A stretch of DNA of 53,153 nt from a virus (IMGVR_UViG_3300048590_000075:1-53153); one strand, 5' to 3'; counted from the stretch's first letter, positions 22,883 through 30,122 are shown. Program-made: numbers and translations. Notes: a model not told the origin generated them from the sequence alone.

Positions 22883-23161
22883 ATGGAAATTCGAGGGCTT
22901 GAGAAGCTTCCGTCGCACATGCGCGACGGCGTGGAGCGCTACGTCCTGCACGGCATTCAGGGCGGCTCATTCCTGACCGAGCTTTTTGCCAACCGCCTCG
23001 TGCAGGCATTCGGCCGCGCGGACGAGGAAAACACCGCCGCCATGCGCGACTGGGCGTCGTGGCTCTACAACGACGCGCCGCGCACCTGCTGGGGATCGCC
23101 AAGGGCTGTCTCCGAGTGGATCGCGAATGGCGGACTGATGGGCCGCGATCCTGCGGCGTGA
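22883..23161 (+). CDS. Conserved small phage protein
   Basis: 92 residues with a good ribosome site (GAGGAGAGAGAC). The pattern VERYVLHGIQGGSFLTELFANRLVQAFGRADEENTAAM is one I associate with short conserved proteins in many unrelated phages, where it is always annotated as unknown; the remainder WLYNDAPRTCWGSPRAVSEWIANGGL is also typical. Helical throughout. It lies between the two copies of the 36-bp repeat. Confidence 0.8.
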   Translation: MEIRGLEKLPSHMRDGVERYVLHGIQGGSFLTELFANRLVQAFGRADEENTAAMRDWASWLYNDAPRTCWGSPRAVSEWIANGGLMGRDPAA

Positions 23162-23178
23162 GGTGCAATTGCAGACCC
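23143..23178. repeat. 36-bp direct repeat, copy 2
   Basis: Partner of 22769-22804, 374 bases downstream. It covers the last codons and TGA of the 92-residue gene and 17 bases of the gap. The two mismatches are what create the stop codon here (GTGA for GCCA). Recombination between the copies would delete the 92-residue gene. Confidence 0.8.
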
Positions 23179-23194
23179 AACAGCGGAGGAAGCC

Positions 23195-23479
23195 ATGACC
23201 GATCCCACACTCACCCCCGAACTCTACGGCCCGGACCATGCCAACCCGCTCGGGCTGGCCGTGGCGAAGGCACGCGCGGACAGCGCGGCGAAGCGCGAGC
23301 CTATCAGCGGCTTGGACTTTGTGAGCGCGCGCGCCCATGCCGGCGACATCGGCGACCGCTGTATCGTCGCCTACTGGATAGACGCCAGGGGCGGCGACAT
23401 CACCTTTCATCGCACCGAGGCCGAGAAGTCGCTGCACCGCCTCGCCGACCTCTTCGGCTATCGGCTGGAGGCGAAGTGA
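23195..23479 (+). CDS. Unknown early protein before ERF
   Basis: 94 residues with GGAGGAAGCC before the ATG. A helix rich in Ala and Lys is followed by SGLDFVSARAHAGDIGDRCIVAYWIDARGGDITFHRTEAEKSLHRLADLFGY, probably a small alpha/beta fold. The stop shares bases with the ERF start (TGATG). No family recognised; the link to ERF suggests an accessory role in recombination. Confidence 0.7.
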   Translation: MTDPTLTPELYGPDHANPLGLAVAKARADSAAKREPISGLDFVSARAHAGDIGDRCIVAYWIDARGGDITFHRTEAEKSLHRLADLFGYRLEAK

Positions 23480-24189
23480 TGGACGGGGGAATGCAGCCCG
23501 CCATCGCCCCATGCGGCGAAGTGCTCGCGGCCATTGCCAAGGCGATGGGTGCCGTCAAGCGCATCGCGCGGGATGGCAAAAACACTCACGACAATTACGG
23601 TTTTGCCAGCATCGACAGTTTTCTCGCGGCGGTAAACCCGATCTGCGCGGATGCGGGCATCATCATCCACATGGATGAGGTTGCGACCGAGGACTTCACC
23701 CGCAAGGGCAAGTTCGGCGAAAGCCCGTGGATGCGCGTCAGGTTTTCCATCGCCGTGCTGCACGTCAGCGGCCAAGGGCTTCCGCCCGTGACGCGATCCG
23801 TCGAAGTGCTGCGGAACGGGGCACAAGCCTATGGCTCGGCTCAGTCCTATGCGCTCAAGCAGTTTCTGCGTGCGCTCCTGCTGATCCCGACTGGAGACAA
23901 GGACGACGCTGACTTTCGCGCGTCCGACGATGGCGAGATCGTCCACGCGAAGGCCGCGCCGAAGGATGAGCCGAAGCGCCCGACGCGTGGCGCGGGTGCC
24001 GAAGCCGCGCAGATCGCCTGTGACAGCCTCGGCGCCGCCGACGACTTGGACGCCCTCGCGGCGATCTGGCGCGACCTCCCGGCTGGCGTGAAGTCGTTGC
24101 CCACCGTGACTGCCGCCAAGGATGCCCGCAAGGCCGCCCTGACGCCCAAGCCCGCTGACGACCTCGGCGGCGACGAAATTCCTTATTGA
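23479..24189 (+). CDS. erf: ERF-family single-strand annealing recombinase
   Basis: 236 residues from ATG 23479 (TGATG overlap). The ERF core is clear: NYGFASIDSFLAAVNPICADAGI near residue 37 and GAQAYGSAQSYALKQFLRALLLIPTGDKDDAD near residues 110-145. The C-terminal part is Lys/Pro/Ala-rich and ends GGDEIPY, resembling the acidic tail of SSB-like proteins. ERF anneals complementary strands and would circularise permuted ends or repair breaks, which suits a genome with redundant ends. Confidence 0.9.
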   Translation: MDGGMQPAIAPCGEVLAAIAKAMGAVKRIARDGKNTHDNYGFASIDSFLAAVNPICADAGIIIHMDEVATEDFTRKGKFGESPWMRVRFSIAVLHVSGQGLPPVTRSVEVLRNGAQAYGSAQSYALKQFLRALLLIPTGDKDDADFRASDDGEIVHAKAAPKDEPKRPTRGAGAEAAQIACDSLGAADDLDALAAIWRDLPAGVKSLPTVTAAKDARKAALTPKPADDLGGDEIPY

Positions 24190-24203
24190 TGGAGAAAAGC
24201 GCA

Positions 24204-24410
24204 ATGTTCGTGGCTGTGAAATTCAACCCGTCTGACGTTCGCCATTACACGTATACATATAGCGGCGCCGCAGAAATTTCACCGGGCGATTTCGTTGTGG
24301 TGATGACGCGAGAAGGGCGGAAAGCCGTCGAAGTGTCCGCTGTTGACGTGCAGCCGCCGGCCTTCGAGTGCAAGGAAATTGTGGCCGTTCTCACTGAGAA
24401 GGGCGTGTGA
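24204..24410 (+). CDS. Small beta-rich protein after ERF
   Basis: 68 residues from ATG 24204, which follows GGAGAAAAGC; an ATG at 24189 overlapping the ERF stop is an alternative. It reads MFVAVKFNPSDVRHYTYTYSGAAEISPGDFVVV, then EGRKAVEVSAVDV, a small all-beta pattern like short domains that bind DNA or subunits. No named family recognised. It sits in a recombination cluster. Confidence 0.7.
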   Translation: MFVAVKFNPSDVRHYTYTYSGAAEISPGDFVVVMTREGRKAVEVSAVDVQPPAFECKEIVAVLTEKGV

Positions 24411-24411
24411 C

Positions 24412-25101
24412 ATGACGCTCGCCGCTCGCGACCACAACAACCCGCCGGACCCGCTTGACGAGGCCATCGCGCCCTTCGGAGACGCCATTTCCGAGGCGGA
24501 AAACTGGCTCGACGGCGAGCCGGTGCAGAACGAGGCGCAGATGAAGGCGATCGACGCACTGTTGCGCGACGTGAAGGCGGCGAAGAAGGCCGTCGCCGAG
24601 GCCGAGGAAAGCGAAGCCAAGCCGATCTATGACCAGTGGAAGGCGGCGAAGGCCCGCTTCGCGCCAACGATCACGGACCTGGACCGCATCGCCAAGGGCC
24701 TCATTGCCATCGTGGACGCATTCAAGCGCAAGTTGGCGGCTGAGAAGGCCGAGGCCGAGCGGAAAGCCCGCGCCGAGGCCGAAGCCCGGATGCGCGCCGC
24801 CGCCGAAGCCGCGCGTCAGGCGGACGCCGGGAATATCGAGGCGCAGCGCGCTGCCGCCCAGGCTCAGGCCGAGGCGGATGAGGCTGTCCGCGCCGCCGCC
24901 CTCGCCAGCAAGGACACCGTGAAGGGCCTGCGTCAGGTGACGCGCTACGCGGTCGACGATCACAAGGCGCTCCTGAACTGGATCGCGCGCAACCGGCGCG
25001 ACGACCTGACGGCATTCATCGACGACTTCGCCAAGAAACATCACAGCGAGGTTCCGGTGGGAAATGGATTGAGGACGTGGAAAGAGCGGGTGGCCTTCTA
25101 A
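24412..25101 (+). CDS. Coiled-coil protein of the recombination cluster
   Basis: 229 residues. Residues 60-165 are an uninterrupted charged helix rich in Ala, Glu and Lys (AEKAEAERKARAEAEARMRAAAEAAR), a coiled coil. The C-terminal part, TVKGLRQVTRYAVDDHKALLNWIARNRRDDLTAFIDDFAKKHH, looks globular. Proteins of this shape stand beside ERF or RecT genes in many phages; the role is not known. The stop is shared with the next start (TAATG). Confidence 0.75.
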   Translation: MTLAARDHNNPPDPLDEAIAPFGDAISEAENWLDGEPVQNEAQMKAIDALLRDVKAAKKAVAEAEESEAKPIYDQWKAAKARFAPTITDLDRIAKGLIAIVDAFKRKLAAEKAEAERKARAEAEARMRAAAEAARQADAGNIEAQRAAAQAQAEADEAVRAAALASKDTVKGLRQVTRYAVDDHKALLNWIARNRRDDLTAFIDDFAKKHHSEVPVGNGLRTWKERVAF

Positions 25102-25643
25102 TGACCGAGATCAATCCATCATTGCTGTCAACGCTTCTTGATTACAACCAGAGCACAGGGAATTTGACGTGGCGTCGTCGGTCCGTGGATATGTTCCATG
25201 GAAATTGCCGAATTGCCTCTGCGTGGAATTCTCGATATGCGGGTCGTCCTGCATTTTCAGCGATGAGAAATGGATATAACTGCGGGTCGATATTCGGCAA
25301 AGTTTTTCAGGCTCATCGAGTAATATGGGCTCTTGTTAACGGAACATGGCCCGAAAGTGAAATTGACCACATAAACCATGACCGGAGCGATAATAGAATC
25401 GCAAATCTTAGGCTTGCGTCCAGAGGAGAAAACGCCAGAAACCAAGGCCAAAACAGAAATAACACTAGCGGCGCATCCGGGGTCTATTTTGTGAAAAGAC
25501 GCAGCAAGTGGTTGGCAAGGGTCATTTGCGATGGGGTCTCTGTCTACGAAGGCTATTTCCACACGCGCGATGACGCCATAACCGCGCGCGAAGCGCAGAT
25601 GGCTGCCTTCGGGTATCATCCAAACCATGGGAGGGCCTTCTGA
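25101..25643 (+). CDS. HNH endonuclease with AP2-like DNA-binding domain (homing type)
   Basis: 180 residues from ATG 25101 (TAATG overlap). The central nuclease motif is AHRVIWALVNGTWPESEIDHINHDRSDNRIANLRLAS, with His-Asn-Asn/His positions of HNH enzymes. It is followed by an AP2-type segment, NTSGASGVYFVKRRSKWLARV. The gene is clearly more AT-rich than its neighbours (many A/T-ending codons around 25190-25500), a sign of recent transfer. It is a free-standing homing endonuclease that probably spreads itself between related phages. Confidence 0.88.
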   Translation: MTEINPSLLSTLLDYNQSTGNLTWRRRSVDMFHGNCRIASAWNSRYAGRPAFSAMRNGYNCGSIFGKVFQAHRVIWALVNGTWPESEIDHINHDRSDNRIANLRLASRGENARNQGQNRNNTSGASGVYFVKRRSKWLARVICDGVSVYEGYFHTRDDAITAREAQMAAFGYHPNHGRAF

Positions 25644-25831
25644 TGACCCCCGAGACCGCCCGCGCTGTTGTCGCCGCCTACAAGCGCCGTGAGGACGATG
25701 CGGGCGGCTATGCGCTGGCCGACATGATCGAGTGCGTCCGGCTCGCGGCTGAGGACTGCGGCGTGAGCTATGAGGACGCGCGCGGCGCGCTCTTGGACGC
25801 ATGGGCGGCACCGATGGGGAGCGGCGGGTGA
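25643..25831 (+). CDS. Small helical protein
   Basis: 62 residues, TGATG start. Helical (PETARAVVAAYKRREDDAGGYALADMIECVRLAAEDCGVSYEDARGALLDAW) with no known motif. The base composition returns to the GC-rich average after the HNH gene. It overlaps NinB and is probably translated with it. Confidence 0.65.
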   Translation: MTPETARAVVAAYKRREDDAGGYALADMIECVRLAAEDCGVSYEDARGALLDAWAAPMGSGG

Positions 25832-26295
25832 TGGCGTCCCGCATTCTCCGCAACGCTGAGGACGTGGACGGCTTCGTCAAGCTCCTGTGCACACTCAAGC
25901 TGCCCCTCACCCTGTCATGGGTGCAGGGCGCGGACAGGAGCACGGAACAAAACGCGCTCATGTGGATGTGGGCGACCGAGGTTGCCGCGCAACTCGGCGA
26001 CCGCACCGTGTCCAGACAACAGGCCGAGTGGAAGTTGACCATCGGCGTGCCGATCCTTCGCGGCGACGACCCCGACTTCCGCGCCAAATACGACAAGTCG
26101 CTGCGCTGGCTGCCCTATGAGACCAAGCTCGACATCATGGAAGCCTTCTTCCCCGTCACCAGCCTCATGAAGGTGCGCCAGATGTGCCGCTTCCTCGACG
26201 GGGTCGAGCGGCAATGCCTTGGCATGGGCTTGTCCCTGACGCAGCCGTCCGACGATCTGGCGTCCTACAACCGCCGCTACGGGAAGGCCGCATGA
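25831..26295 (+). CDS. ninB: NinB-like recombination protein
   Basis: 154 residues from ATG 25831 (TGATG). The NinB family pattern is seen through residues 30-130: STEQNALMWMWATEVAAQLGDR, AEWKLTIGVPIL and WLPYETKLDIMEAFFPVTSLMKVRQMCRFLD. In lambda, NinB (Orf) binds SSB and single-stranded DNA and replaces RecFOR as a recombination mediator. Here it would work with the ERF annealase and the SSB encoded in the other operon. Confidence 0.88.
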   Translation: MASRILRNAEDVDGFVKLLCTLKLPLTLSWVQGADRSTEQNALMWMWATEVAAQLGDRTVSRQQAEWKLTIGVPILRGDDPDFRAKYDKSLRWLPYETKLDIMEAFFPVTSLMKVRQMCRFLDGVERQCLGMGLSLTQPSDDLASYNRRYGKAA

Positions 26296-26438
26296 CATTC
26301 CCCGCCCACATCATTCACGCCCCGCAGGCCAGCCGCACGGGCGGGCGGCGCACCCTGCGTAACGACATGAAGGCTCTGCCGACCGGGAGGCGCCTGGCTC
26401 TGGGCAGGCCAGGCTGCCAACATTGGAGGATGGCATGA
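26292..26438 (+). CDS. Very small basic protein between NinB and HNH genes
   Basis: 48 residues; ATG 26292 and the stop at 26438 both make ATGA overlaps with the neighbours. It is basic (ASRTGGRRTLRNDMKALPTGRRLALGRPG) without a known motif. The two coupled junctions are the main support for it being expressed. Confidence 0.5.
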   Translation: MTFPAHIIHAPQASRTGGRRTLRNDMKALPTGRRLALGRPGCQHWRMA

Positions 26439-26812
26439 CGCGCGCGCTCCCCGAGTGGATCGGCAAGACGCCGGACACGGCCATTCCCGCCCGCGTGCGG
26501 GTGCGGGTTTTCGAGCGCTACGGCGGCGTGTGCCAGGAGACCGGCCGCAAGATCGCCGCTGGCGAGACTTGGGACTGCGACCACGCGCTTGCCATCATCA
26601 ACGGCGGCGAGCACCGGGAAAGCAACCTGCGCCCCGTCCTGCGTGCCGCCCACCGCGCCAAGACGAAAGACGACGTGGCGATGAAGGCCAAGACGGCGCG
26701 GGTGCGGAAGAAGCACCTTGGGCTGGCGAAGGCCAGGTGCCCGCTCCCCGGCTCAAAGGCCAGCGGGTGGAAGCGAAAAATTTCAGGCGAGACAGTCAGG
26801 AGGGACGAATGA
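26435..26812 (+). CDS. HNH endonuclease (second)
   Basis: 125 residues from ATG 26435. The motif WDCDHALAIINGGEHRESNLRPVLRAAHRAKTKDD gives the DH, N and H positions of a typical HNH nuclease of the small phage type, with CQETG upstream as a possible Cys for metal support. The C-terminus is strongly basic. Base composition matches the neighbours, so it looks resident and may serve packaging or recombination; free homing is the other option. Confidence 0.82.
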   Translation: MTRALPEWIGKTPDTAIPARVRVRVFERYGGVCQETGRKIAAGETWDCDHALAIINGGEHRESNLRPVLRAAHRAKTKDDVAMKAKTARVRKKHLGLAKARCPLPGSKASGWKRKISGETVRRDE

Positions 26813-27048
26813 CAGACATTTCCGATCCGCTGACCGACGCGGATGCGCGCATCCGCAGTGCGCTGTGGGCGGCATGGCACGCGCTGGACAACATTGCCGA
26901 AGCGGCGGCGCACACCGTCGGCCAAGTCAGGATCGGCCCGGACGGCGAGGGCCAGGACTTCGCGGACGATCTTGAGGCGATCCGCGACGAAGCTAGCGCC
27001 GCCAGCGCCGCGATCAATGCGTTGATGTACCCTGGAGAGGCGGCATGA
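26809..27048 (+). CDS. Small helical protein
   Basis: 79 residues from ATG 26809 (ATGA). Helical throughout, Ala-rich, acidic (DPLTDADARIRSALWAAWHALDNIAEAAAHTVGQVRIG). No family recognised. Its stop overlaps the start of an 18-codon methylase relic. Confidence 0.65.
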   Translation: MTDISDPLTDADARIRSALWAAWHALDNIAEAAAHTVGQVRIGPDGEGQDFADDLEAIRDEASAASAAINALMYPGEAA

Positions 27049-27101
27049 GCGCCCGTGTCCTGATAGCGTGCGAAACCAGCGGGATCGTGCGGGAGGCATG
27101 A
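27045..27101 (+). pseudogene. 18-codon relic of a second methylase-type gene
   Basis: ATG 27045, in an ATGA overlap, reads [18 protein letters not shown] and then stops. This is the usual N-terminus of a phage DNA methylase-like family (VLIACE.SG.VR.AF.A.GH). The next gene starts at 27098 inside it. I read it as the stump of a gene that was replaced by recombination with the cytosine methylase now present. It may still be translated as a coupling leader. Confidence 0.6.
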
Positions 27102-28423
27102 CGAATGTGGTGCTACGTCCCAGAAACGGGCTCTCCCTCTGCGCAGGCGGCGGAGGCCTGGATATGGGCCTCATGCTCGCAGAGCCCGGATTTCACACCC
27201 GCTGCTTTGTCGAGTGGGAGGAATACCCCCGAGACGCCCTCATCGCCGCCCAGCGGGCCGGATACTTCGCGCCAGCCCCGATATGGGATGACCTCACCAC
27301 ATTCAACGGACGGCCATTCCGTGGCGCATTCGACACCATCCTTGCCGGATACCCGTGCCAGCCATTCAGCCATGCCGGGCAGCGGCGGGGCCACGACGAC
27401 GAGCGCCACCTGTGGCCCGACGTTGCCCGGATCGTCCGGGAAGTCGAACCGGAATGGGTATTCCTCGAAAACGTCGCCGGGCATGTCAGCCTCGGCGCAG
27501 AGACCGTGCTGCGAGAGCTACGAGAAATGGGTTTCACGCCTGCGGCTGGCCTCTTCTCAGCGGCTGAGACAGGCGCGCCGCATGAAAGGCTCCGCTGGTT
27601 CTGCGTGGCCCACCGCCGCCACGCGGGACCATCACGCGCAGGGGGCTGGGCACAACACGGCAGCGCAATCCGACAGTCTGGCGACGATGGTCGAGGCGAA
27701 GTGGCCCACGCCGATGGCGGGCACCCCGGCGCAGAACGGGAACAGCGCGGCGGGGAGCAGCGACTTCAGCCGGAAGGCGGAGGAGTTGGCGCGGGCGATG
27801 TGGGGCACCCCGCGCGCATCGGACGCGGAGAAGGGCGGGCCGAACCAGGCATTCGGAGCGGGCGGGACGCCCCTGCCGGCACAGGCAGCGCAATGGCCCA
27901 CTCCGATGGCCGGAACGCCAGCACAGAACGGCAACAGCGCGGCGGGGAGCAACGACTTCACCCGGAAAGCCGACCTTCTGGCGGCGGGTGTGCTGGCCTC
28001 GTCATGGCCGACGCCAGCGGCGCAGAACGTGAAGGGCAGTTCCGAGGGCAGCATCACGCGCGCGGATGGCAAGTCAAGGATGGACATCCTGCACTACCGC
28101 GCGGAGCAGGGCTTTTCCCACCCGGCCCCGGAGACGCAGCCGCATGGGCGGCCGTCCTCCGATCCTCGCCAGACATGGCGCCGGCTGCGGCGGCTCGTGA
28201 TCTCCACGCATGGGCGCGCCGTCTGGAAGCGGATGGCCGCGAGTGGTGGCAAGCGGAGGCTGAACCCGCTTTTTGTAGAATGGTTGATGGCCTTTCCCAT
28301 AGGTCACAGCCTTTGCGGCTTCTCGGGAACGCCGTCCACCCCCTCACCGCCGGCCTTGCATGGCGATCACTCGCCGCAGCGCACGGCCTCCAGCCAATCG
28401 ACCTCGGAGGAACTGAACGATGA
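27098..28423 (+). CDS. DNA (cytosine-5)-methyltransferase, mosaic or frameshifted
   Basis: 441 codons from ATG 27098. The catalytic half is intact: motif [15 protein letters not shown], motif [13 protein letters not shown] (catalytic Cys), motif VI ENV and motif VIII-like [12 protein letters not shown] by residue 170. The end carries [10 protein letters not shown] and [19 protein letters not shown], like motifs IX-X. The part between about 27603 and 28310 is doubtful in this frame: a duplicated segment shows that the frame one base further on was the conserved one. So the protein may have a scrambled recognition domain, or the locus may need a frameshift. The role would be protection from restriction. 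Confidence 0.65.
   Translation: MTNVVLRPRNGLSLCAGGGGLDMGLMLAEPGFHTRCFVEWEEYPRDALIAAQRAGYFAPAPIWDDLTTFNGRPFRGAFDTILAGYPCQPFSHAGQRRGHDDERHLWPDVARIVREVEPEWVFLENVAGHVSLGAETVLRELREMGFTPAAGLFSAAETGAPHERLRWFCVAHRRHAGPSRAGGWAQHGSAIRQSGDDGRGEVAHADGGHPGAEREQRGGEQRLQPEGGGVGAGDVGHPARIGRGEGRAEPGIRSGRDAPAGTGSAMAHSDGRNASTERQQRGGEQRLHPESRPSGGGCAGLVMADASGAEREGQFRGQHHARGWQVKDGHPALPRGAGLFPPGPGDAAAWAAVLRSSPDMAPAAAARDLHAWARRLEADGREWWQAEAEPAFCRMVDGLSHRSQPLRLLGNAVHPLTAGLAWRSLAAAHGLQPIDLGGTER
27603..28310 (+). pseudogene. Conserved alternative frame within the cytosine methylase locus
   Basis: In this frame the DNA reads [14 protein letters not shown], two copies of [33 protein letters not shown] and [23 protein letters not shown]-type repeats and the FVEWLMGFPIG-type end are hallmarks of the variable C-terminal half of phage cytosine methylases. 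Copies at 27702-27779 and 27894-27971 differ at 11 of 78 bases: 9 changes are silent in this frame and only 1 is silent in the frame of the long ORF. The junction with the catalytic half (FCV in one frame, AWP in the other, over TGCGTGGCC) looks like a small frame-changing deletion. Confidence 0.65.
27702..27971. repeat. Duplicated 78-bp segment in the methylase locus
   Basis: Copy 1 is 27702-27779, copy 2 is 27894-27971, both starting TGGCCCAC and identical at 67 of 78 positions. The copies are 192 bases apart, a multiple of three. The pattern of silent changes identifies the reading frame in which they diverged. Confidence 0.9.
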
Positions 28424-28842
28424 TCGAGAAGACGTGCGCCCACTGCGGGGCGACCTTCCAAGCGGAGAGGGCGAGAAACAGATTCTGCGGGAAGCCGTGC
28501 CAGCACGCGGCGTCGAGGTCGGGAAAAGGCTACGTCCAGACGAGCGAGGGACTGGAACACCGGCTGGTCATGGAGGCCCATCTTGGCCGCAAGCTGCGCC
28601 GCGACGAGCACGTCCACCACAGGAACGAGGACAAGAGGGACAACCGTATCGAGAACCTGGAGTTGCTGACGGTTCGGGAGCACGCGAGTCTGCACAAGTC
28701 GAAGCACCCGAAGACGAAGACCTGCGTCGTCTGCGGCGAGACCTTCATCCCGCATCCGGAGACCCGAGGGCGGGTCAAGACGTGCTCGAAGGTCTGCCGC
28801 TACAAGTCGCAGGCGCGGTCGATGCTCGCGCGAGCTTCCTGA
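28420..28842 (+). CDS. HNH endonuclease with zinc fingers (third; inserted in methylase locus)
   Basis: 140 residues from ATG 28420 (ATGA overlap with the methylase ORF). An N-terminal [22 protein letters not shown] knuckle, the nuclease motif [38 protein letters not shown] and a C-terminal [25 protein letters not shown] knuckle are seen. This is the usual architecture of a free-standing homing nuclease. The gene sits between two parts of the conserved alternative methylase frame, as if it had entered that gene. Confidence 0.88.
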   Translation: MIEKTCAHCGATFQAERARNRFCGKPCQHAASRSGKGYVQTSEGLEHRLVMEAHLGRKLRRDEHVHHRNEDKRDNRIENLELLTVREHASLHKSKHPKTKTCVVCGETFIPHPETRGRVKTCSKVCRYKSQARSMLARAS

Positions 28843-28961
28843 CATGGCGGCGGCACATGCGTGGCGCACTTTGTCGGCTGCCCACGGCCTCCGGTGCGTG
28901 GATATGGGCGCCGCCGAAGGAGATGCCGAAGCCGGTGCAAATCGAGATGTTCGGAGGATGA
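28833..28961 (+). pseudogene. Separated C-terminal piece of a methylase-type gene
   Basis: The frame reads [42 protein letters not shown] and stops at 28961; it is the same frame as 27603-28310. In relatives I recall, such a WR..MRGAL..LP...G.WIW tail follows shortly after FVEWLMG.P.GH. Here about 520 bases, including the HNH gene, come between. No start codon of its own is evident, so it is probably not made as a separate protein. Confidence 0.55.
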
Positions 28962-28965
28962 CGAA

Positions 28966-29025
28966 ATGACAGCACACCAATGGGGCGATCATGCCGCACG
29001 GGCCTATCAGCGGAGGGCGGCGTGA
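28966..29025 (+). CDS. Possible 19-residue peptide
   Basis: ATG 28966 to TGA 29025: MTAHQWGDHAARAYQRRAA. The stop shares bases with the next start (TGATG), as in other junctions here. It fills a 60-bp gap. It may be a coupling leader or the remains of a longer gene. Confidence 0.3.
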   Translation: MTAHQWGDHAARAYQRRAA

Positions 29026-29243
29026 TGCGTTCTGACCTGCACGACCTGCCCGTGATCTACCAGCACATGACCGACCGCGCCGTCTGCGTGCGCGAGACCG
29101 AGGACGGCCCGGACATCTGGATCCCGCTCAGCCAGTGCGAGATCGCGCCGCGGGAGGCCGACCCCCTCGGCGGGCTGGCGCGCGGCCGGGTGGCGATCCT
29201 CACCGCACCCGAGCGGGTGCTCATGGAGAAGGGGCTGATATGA
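29025..29243 (+). CDS. Small strand-rich protein of unknown function
   Basis: 72 residues from ATG 29025 with GGAGGGCGG upstream. Strand-rich (LPVIYQHMTDRAVCVRETEDGPDIWIPLSQCEIAPREADPL), a pattern often seen in small phage accessory proteins of unknown role. ATGA overlap with the next gene. Confidence 0.7.
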   Translation: MRSDLHDLPVIYQHMTDRAVCVRETEDGPDIWIPLSQCEIAPREADPLGGLARGRVAILTAPERVLMEKGLI

Positions 29244-29497
29244 AACTGCGCATCGCACTCCGCGCCGAAGGGAATTTCTGGAACGCCTATCTGGCGCTGC
29301 CCGACACGATGGACGGCGCGCAGATGATCGGCTCGATCGCGCTCGGCTCGGCCAAGCGGAACCCGAAGATCAAGCAACGCTTCATCGACCTCATGCAGAT
29401 GGTGTTTAAGGACGCACTGAAGACTCAGACGGGCGTGACGGCGGAAGAATTTACCATCGAGCGCGCGCCCGAGCACGAGCGCGCCGGGAACGCATGA
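29240..29497 (+). CDS. Unknown small protein
   Basis: 85 residues: MKLRIALRAEGNFWNAYLALPDTMDGAQMIGSIALGSAKRNP, then KQRFIDLMQMVFKDALKTQTG. A strand-strand-helix arrangement is likely. ATGA overlaps on both sides. No family recognised, but it reads like a conserved phage protein. Confidence 0.7.
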   Translation: MKLRIALRAEGNFWNAYLALPDTMDGAQMIGSIALGSAKRNPKIKQRFIDLMQMVFKDALKTQTGVTAEEFTIERAPEHERAGNA

Positions 29498-29862
29498 TGA
29501 CGCGCTATCGCATTCAGGACGCAGAGGGTCGCGGCCCGTGGCGCCCCGGCTTCTCGCATCGGTGGATCGACCCGATGAAAGATGACAGCCTCTGCCCGCC
29601 GATGATGATGGAATTCCCCGACTGGCGGAAGTGCGTGGCACAGCATCCGTGGGCTATCCATATCGGATGCTGCGTCGACGGCATGGCTGGCATTCATCGC
29701 TGGTTCACGCCGGGCGAATTGGCGCGTTTGCAAGGCCTTGGCTTTCACCTTGTGGACGCCACGGGTCTGACGCCGCTCATCATTGGCCGGAGCCAGATCA
29801 TCGGCGGGTCGCGCTTCCCGCTCGCCTATCTGCCGCGCGTCGAGTGGAGCATCGCCGCATGA
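29494..29862 (+). CDS. Unknown Trp/Met-rich protein
   Basis: 122 residues. Rich in Trp, Pro and Met: GPWRPGFSHRWIDPMKDDSLCPPMMMEFPDWRKCVAQHPWAIHIGCCVDG. The second half, WFTPGELARLQGLGFHLVDATG, looks like a helix-strand unit. Overlaps both neighbours as ATGA. I do not recognise it. Confidence 0.7.
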   Translation: MMTRYRIQDAEGRGPWRPGFSHRWIDPMKDDSLCPPMMMEFPDWRKCVAQHPWAIHIGCCVDGMAGIHRWFTPGELARLQGLGFHLVDATGLTPLIIGRSQIIGGSRFPLAYLPRVEWSIAA

Positions 29863-30122
29863 CCCGCCTCGCCATCATCCTCGCGTGTCTCGCCACGCCC
29901 GCCGCCGCCGAGACGGTCTGCGTCCCCGGCGCCGACCTGACCGCCGCCGCGAAGGCCGAGGGCCTCGCGCTCACCTTCGAGGGCTTTCTCGCCGACGGCG
30001 CCGTGCTGATCTTCACCGCCCGCGACGGCGAGTGGGTGATGGTCATCCTCAAGGCCGATGGCAGCGCCTGCCCTGTGGCGGCGGGCGACGCCCACGACAT
30101 CACACTCGGGAGCCTGATGTGA
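29859..30122 (+). CDS. Secreted small protein
   Basis: 87 residues. MTRLAIILACLATPAAAET is a clear Sec signal peptide with cleavage after AAA, so a periplasmic product of about 68 residues is expected: strand-rich, with Cys residues at the start and near the end (VCVPGADL, GSACPVAAG) that could form one disulfide. An early secreted protein may change the envelope against superinfection; this is inference. Confidence 0.7.
   Translation: MTRLAIILACLATPAAAETVCVPGADLTAAAKAEGLALTFEGFLADGAVLIFTARDGEWVMVILKADGSACPVAAGDAHDITLGSLM

Noticed and set aside
27105-28961. A single 618-codon gene in the alternative methylase frame
   Set aside because: Before 27603 this frame lacks methylase motifs, which are in the other frame, and between 28310 and 28833 it runs through the HNH gene. 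Only the inner part and the tail carry conserved sequence.
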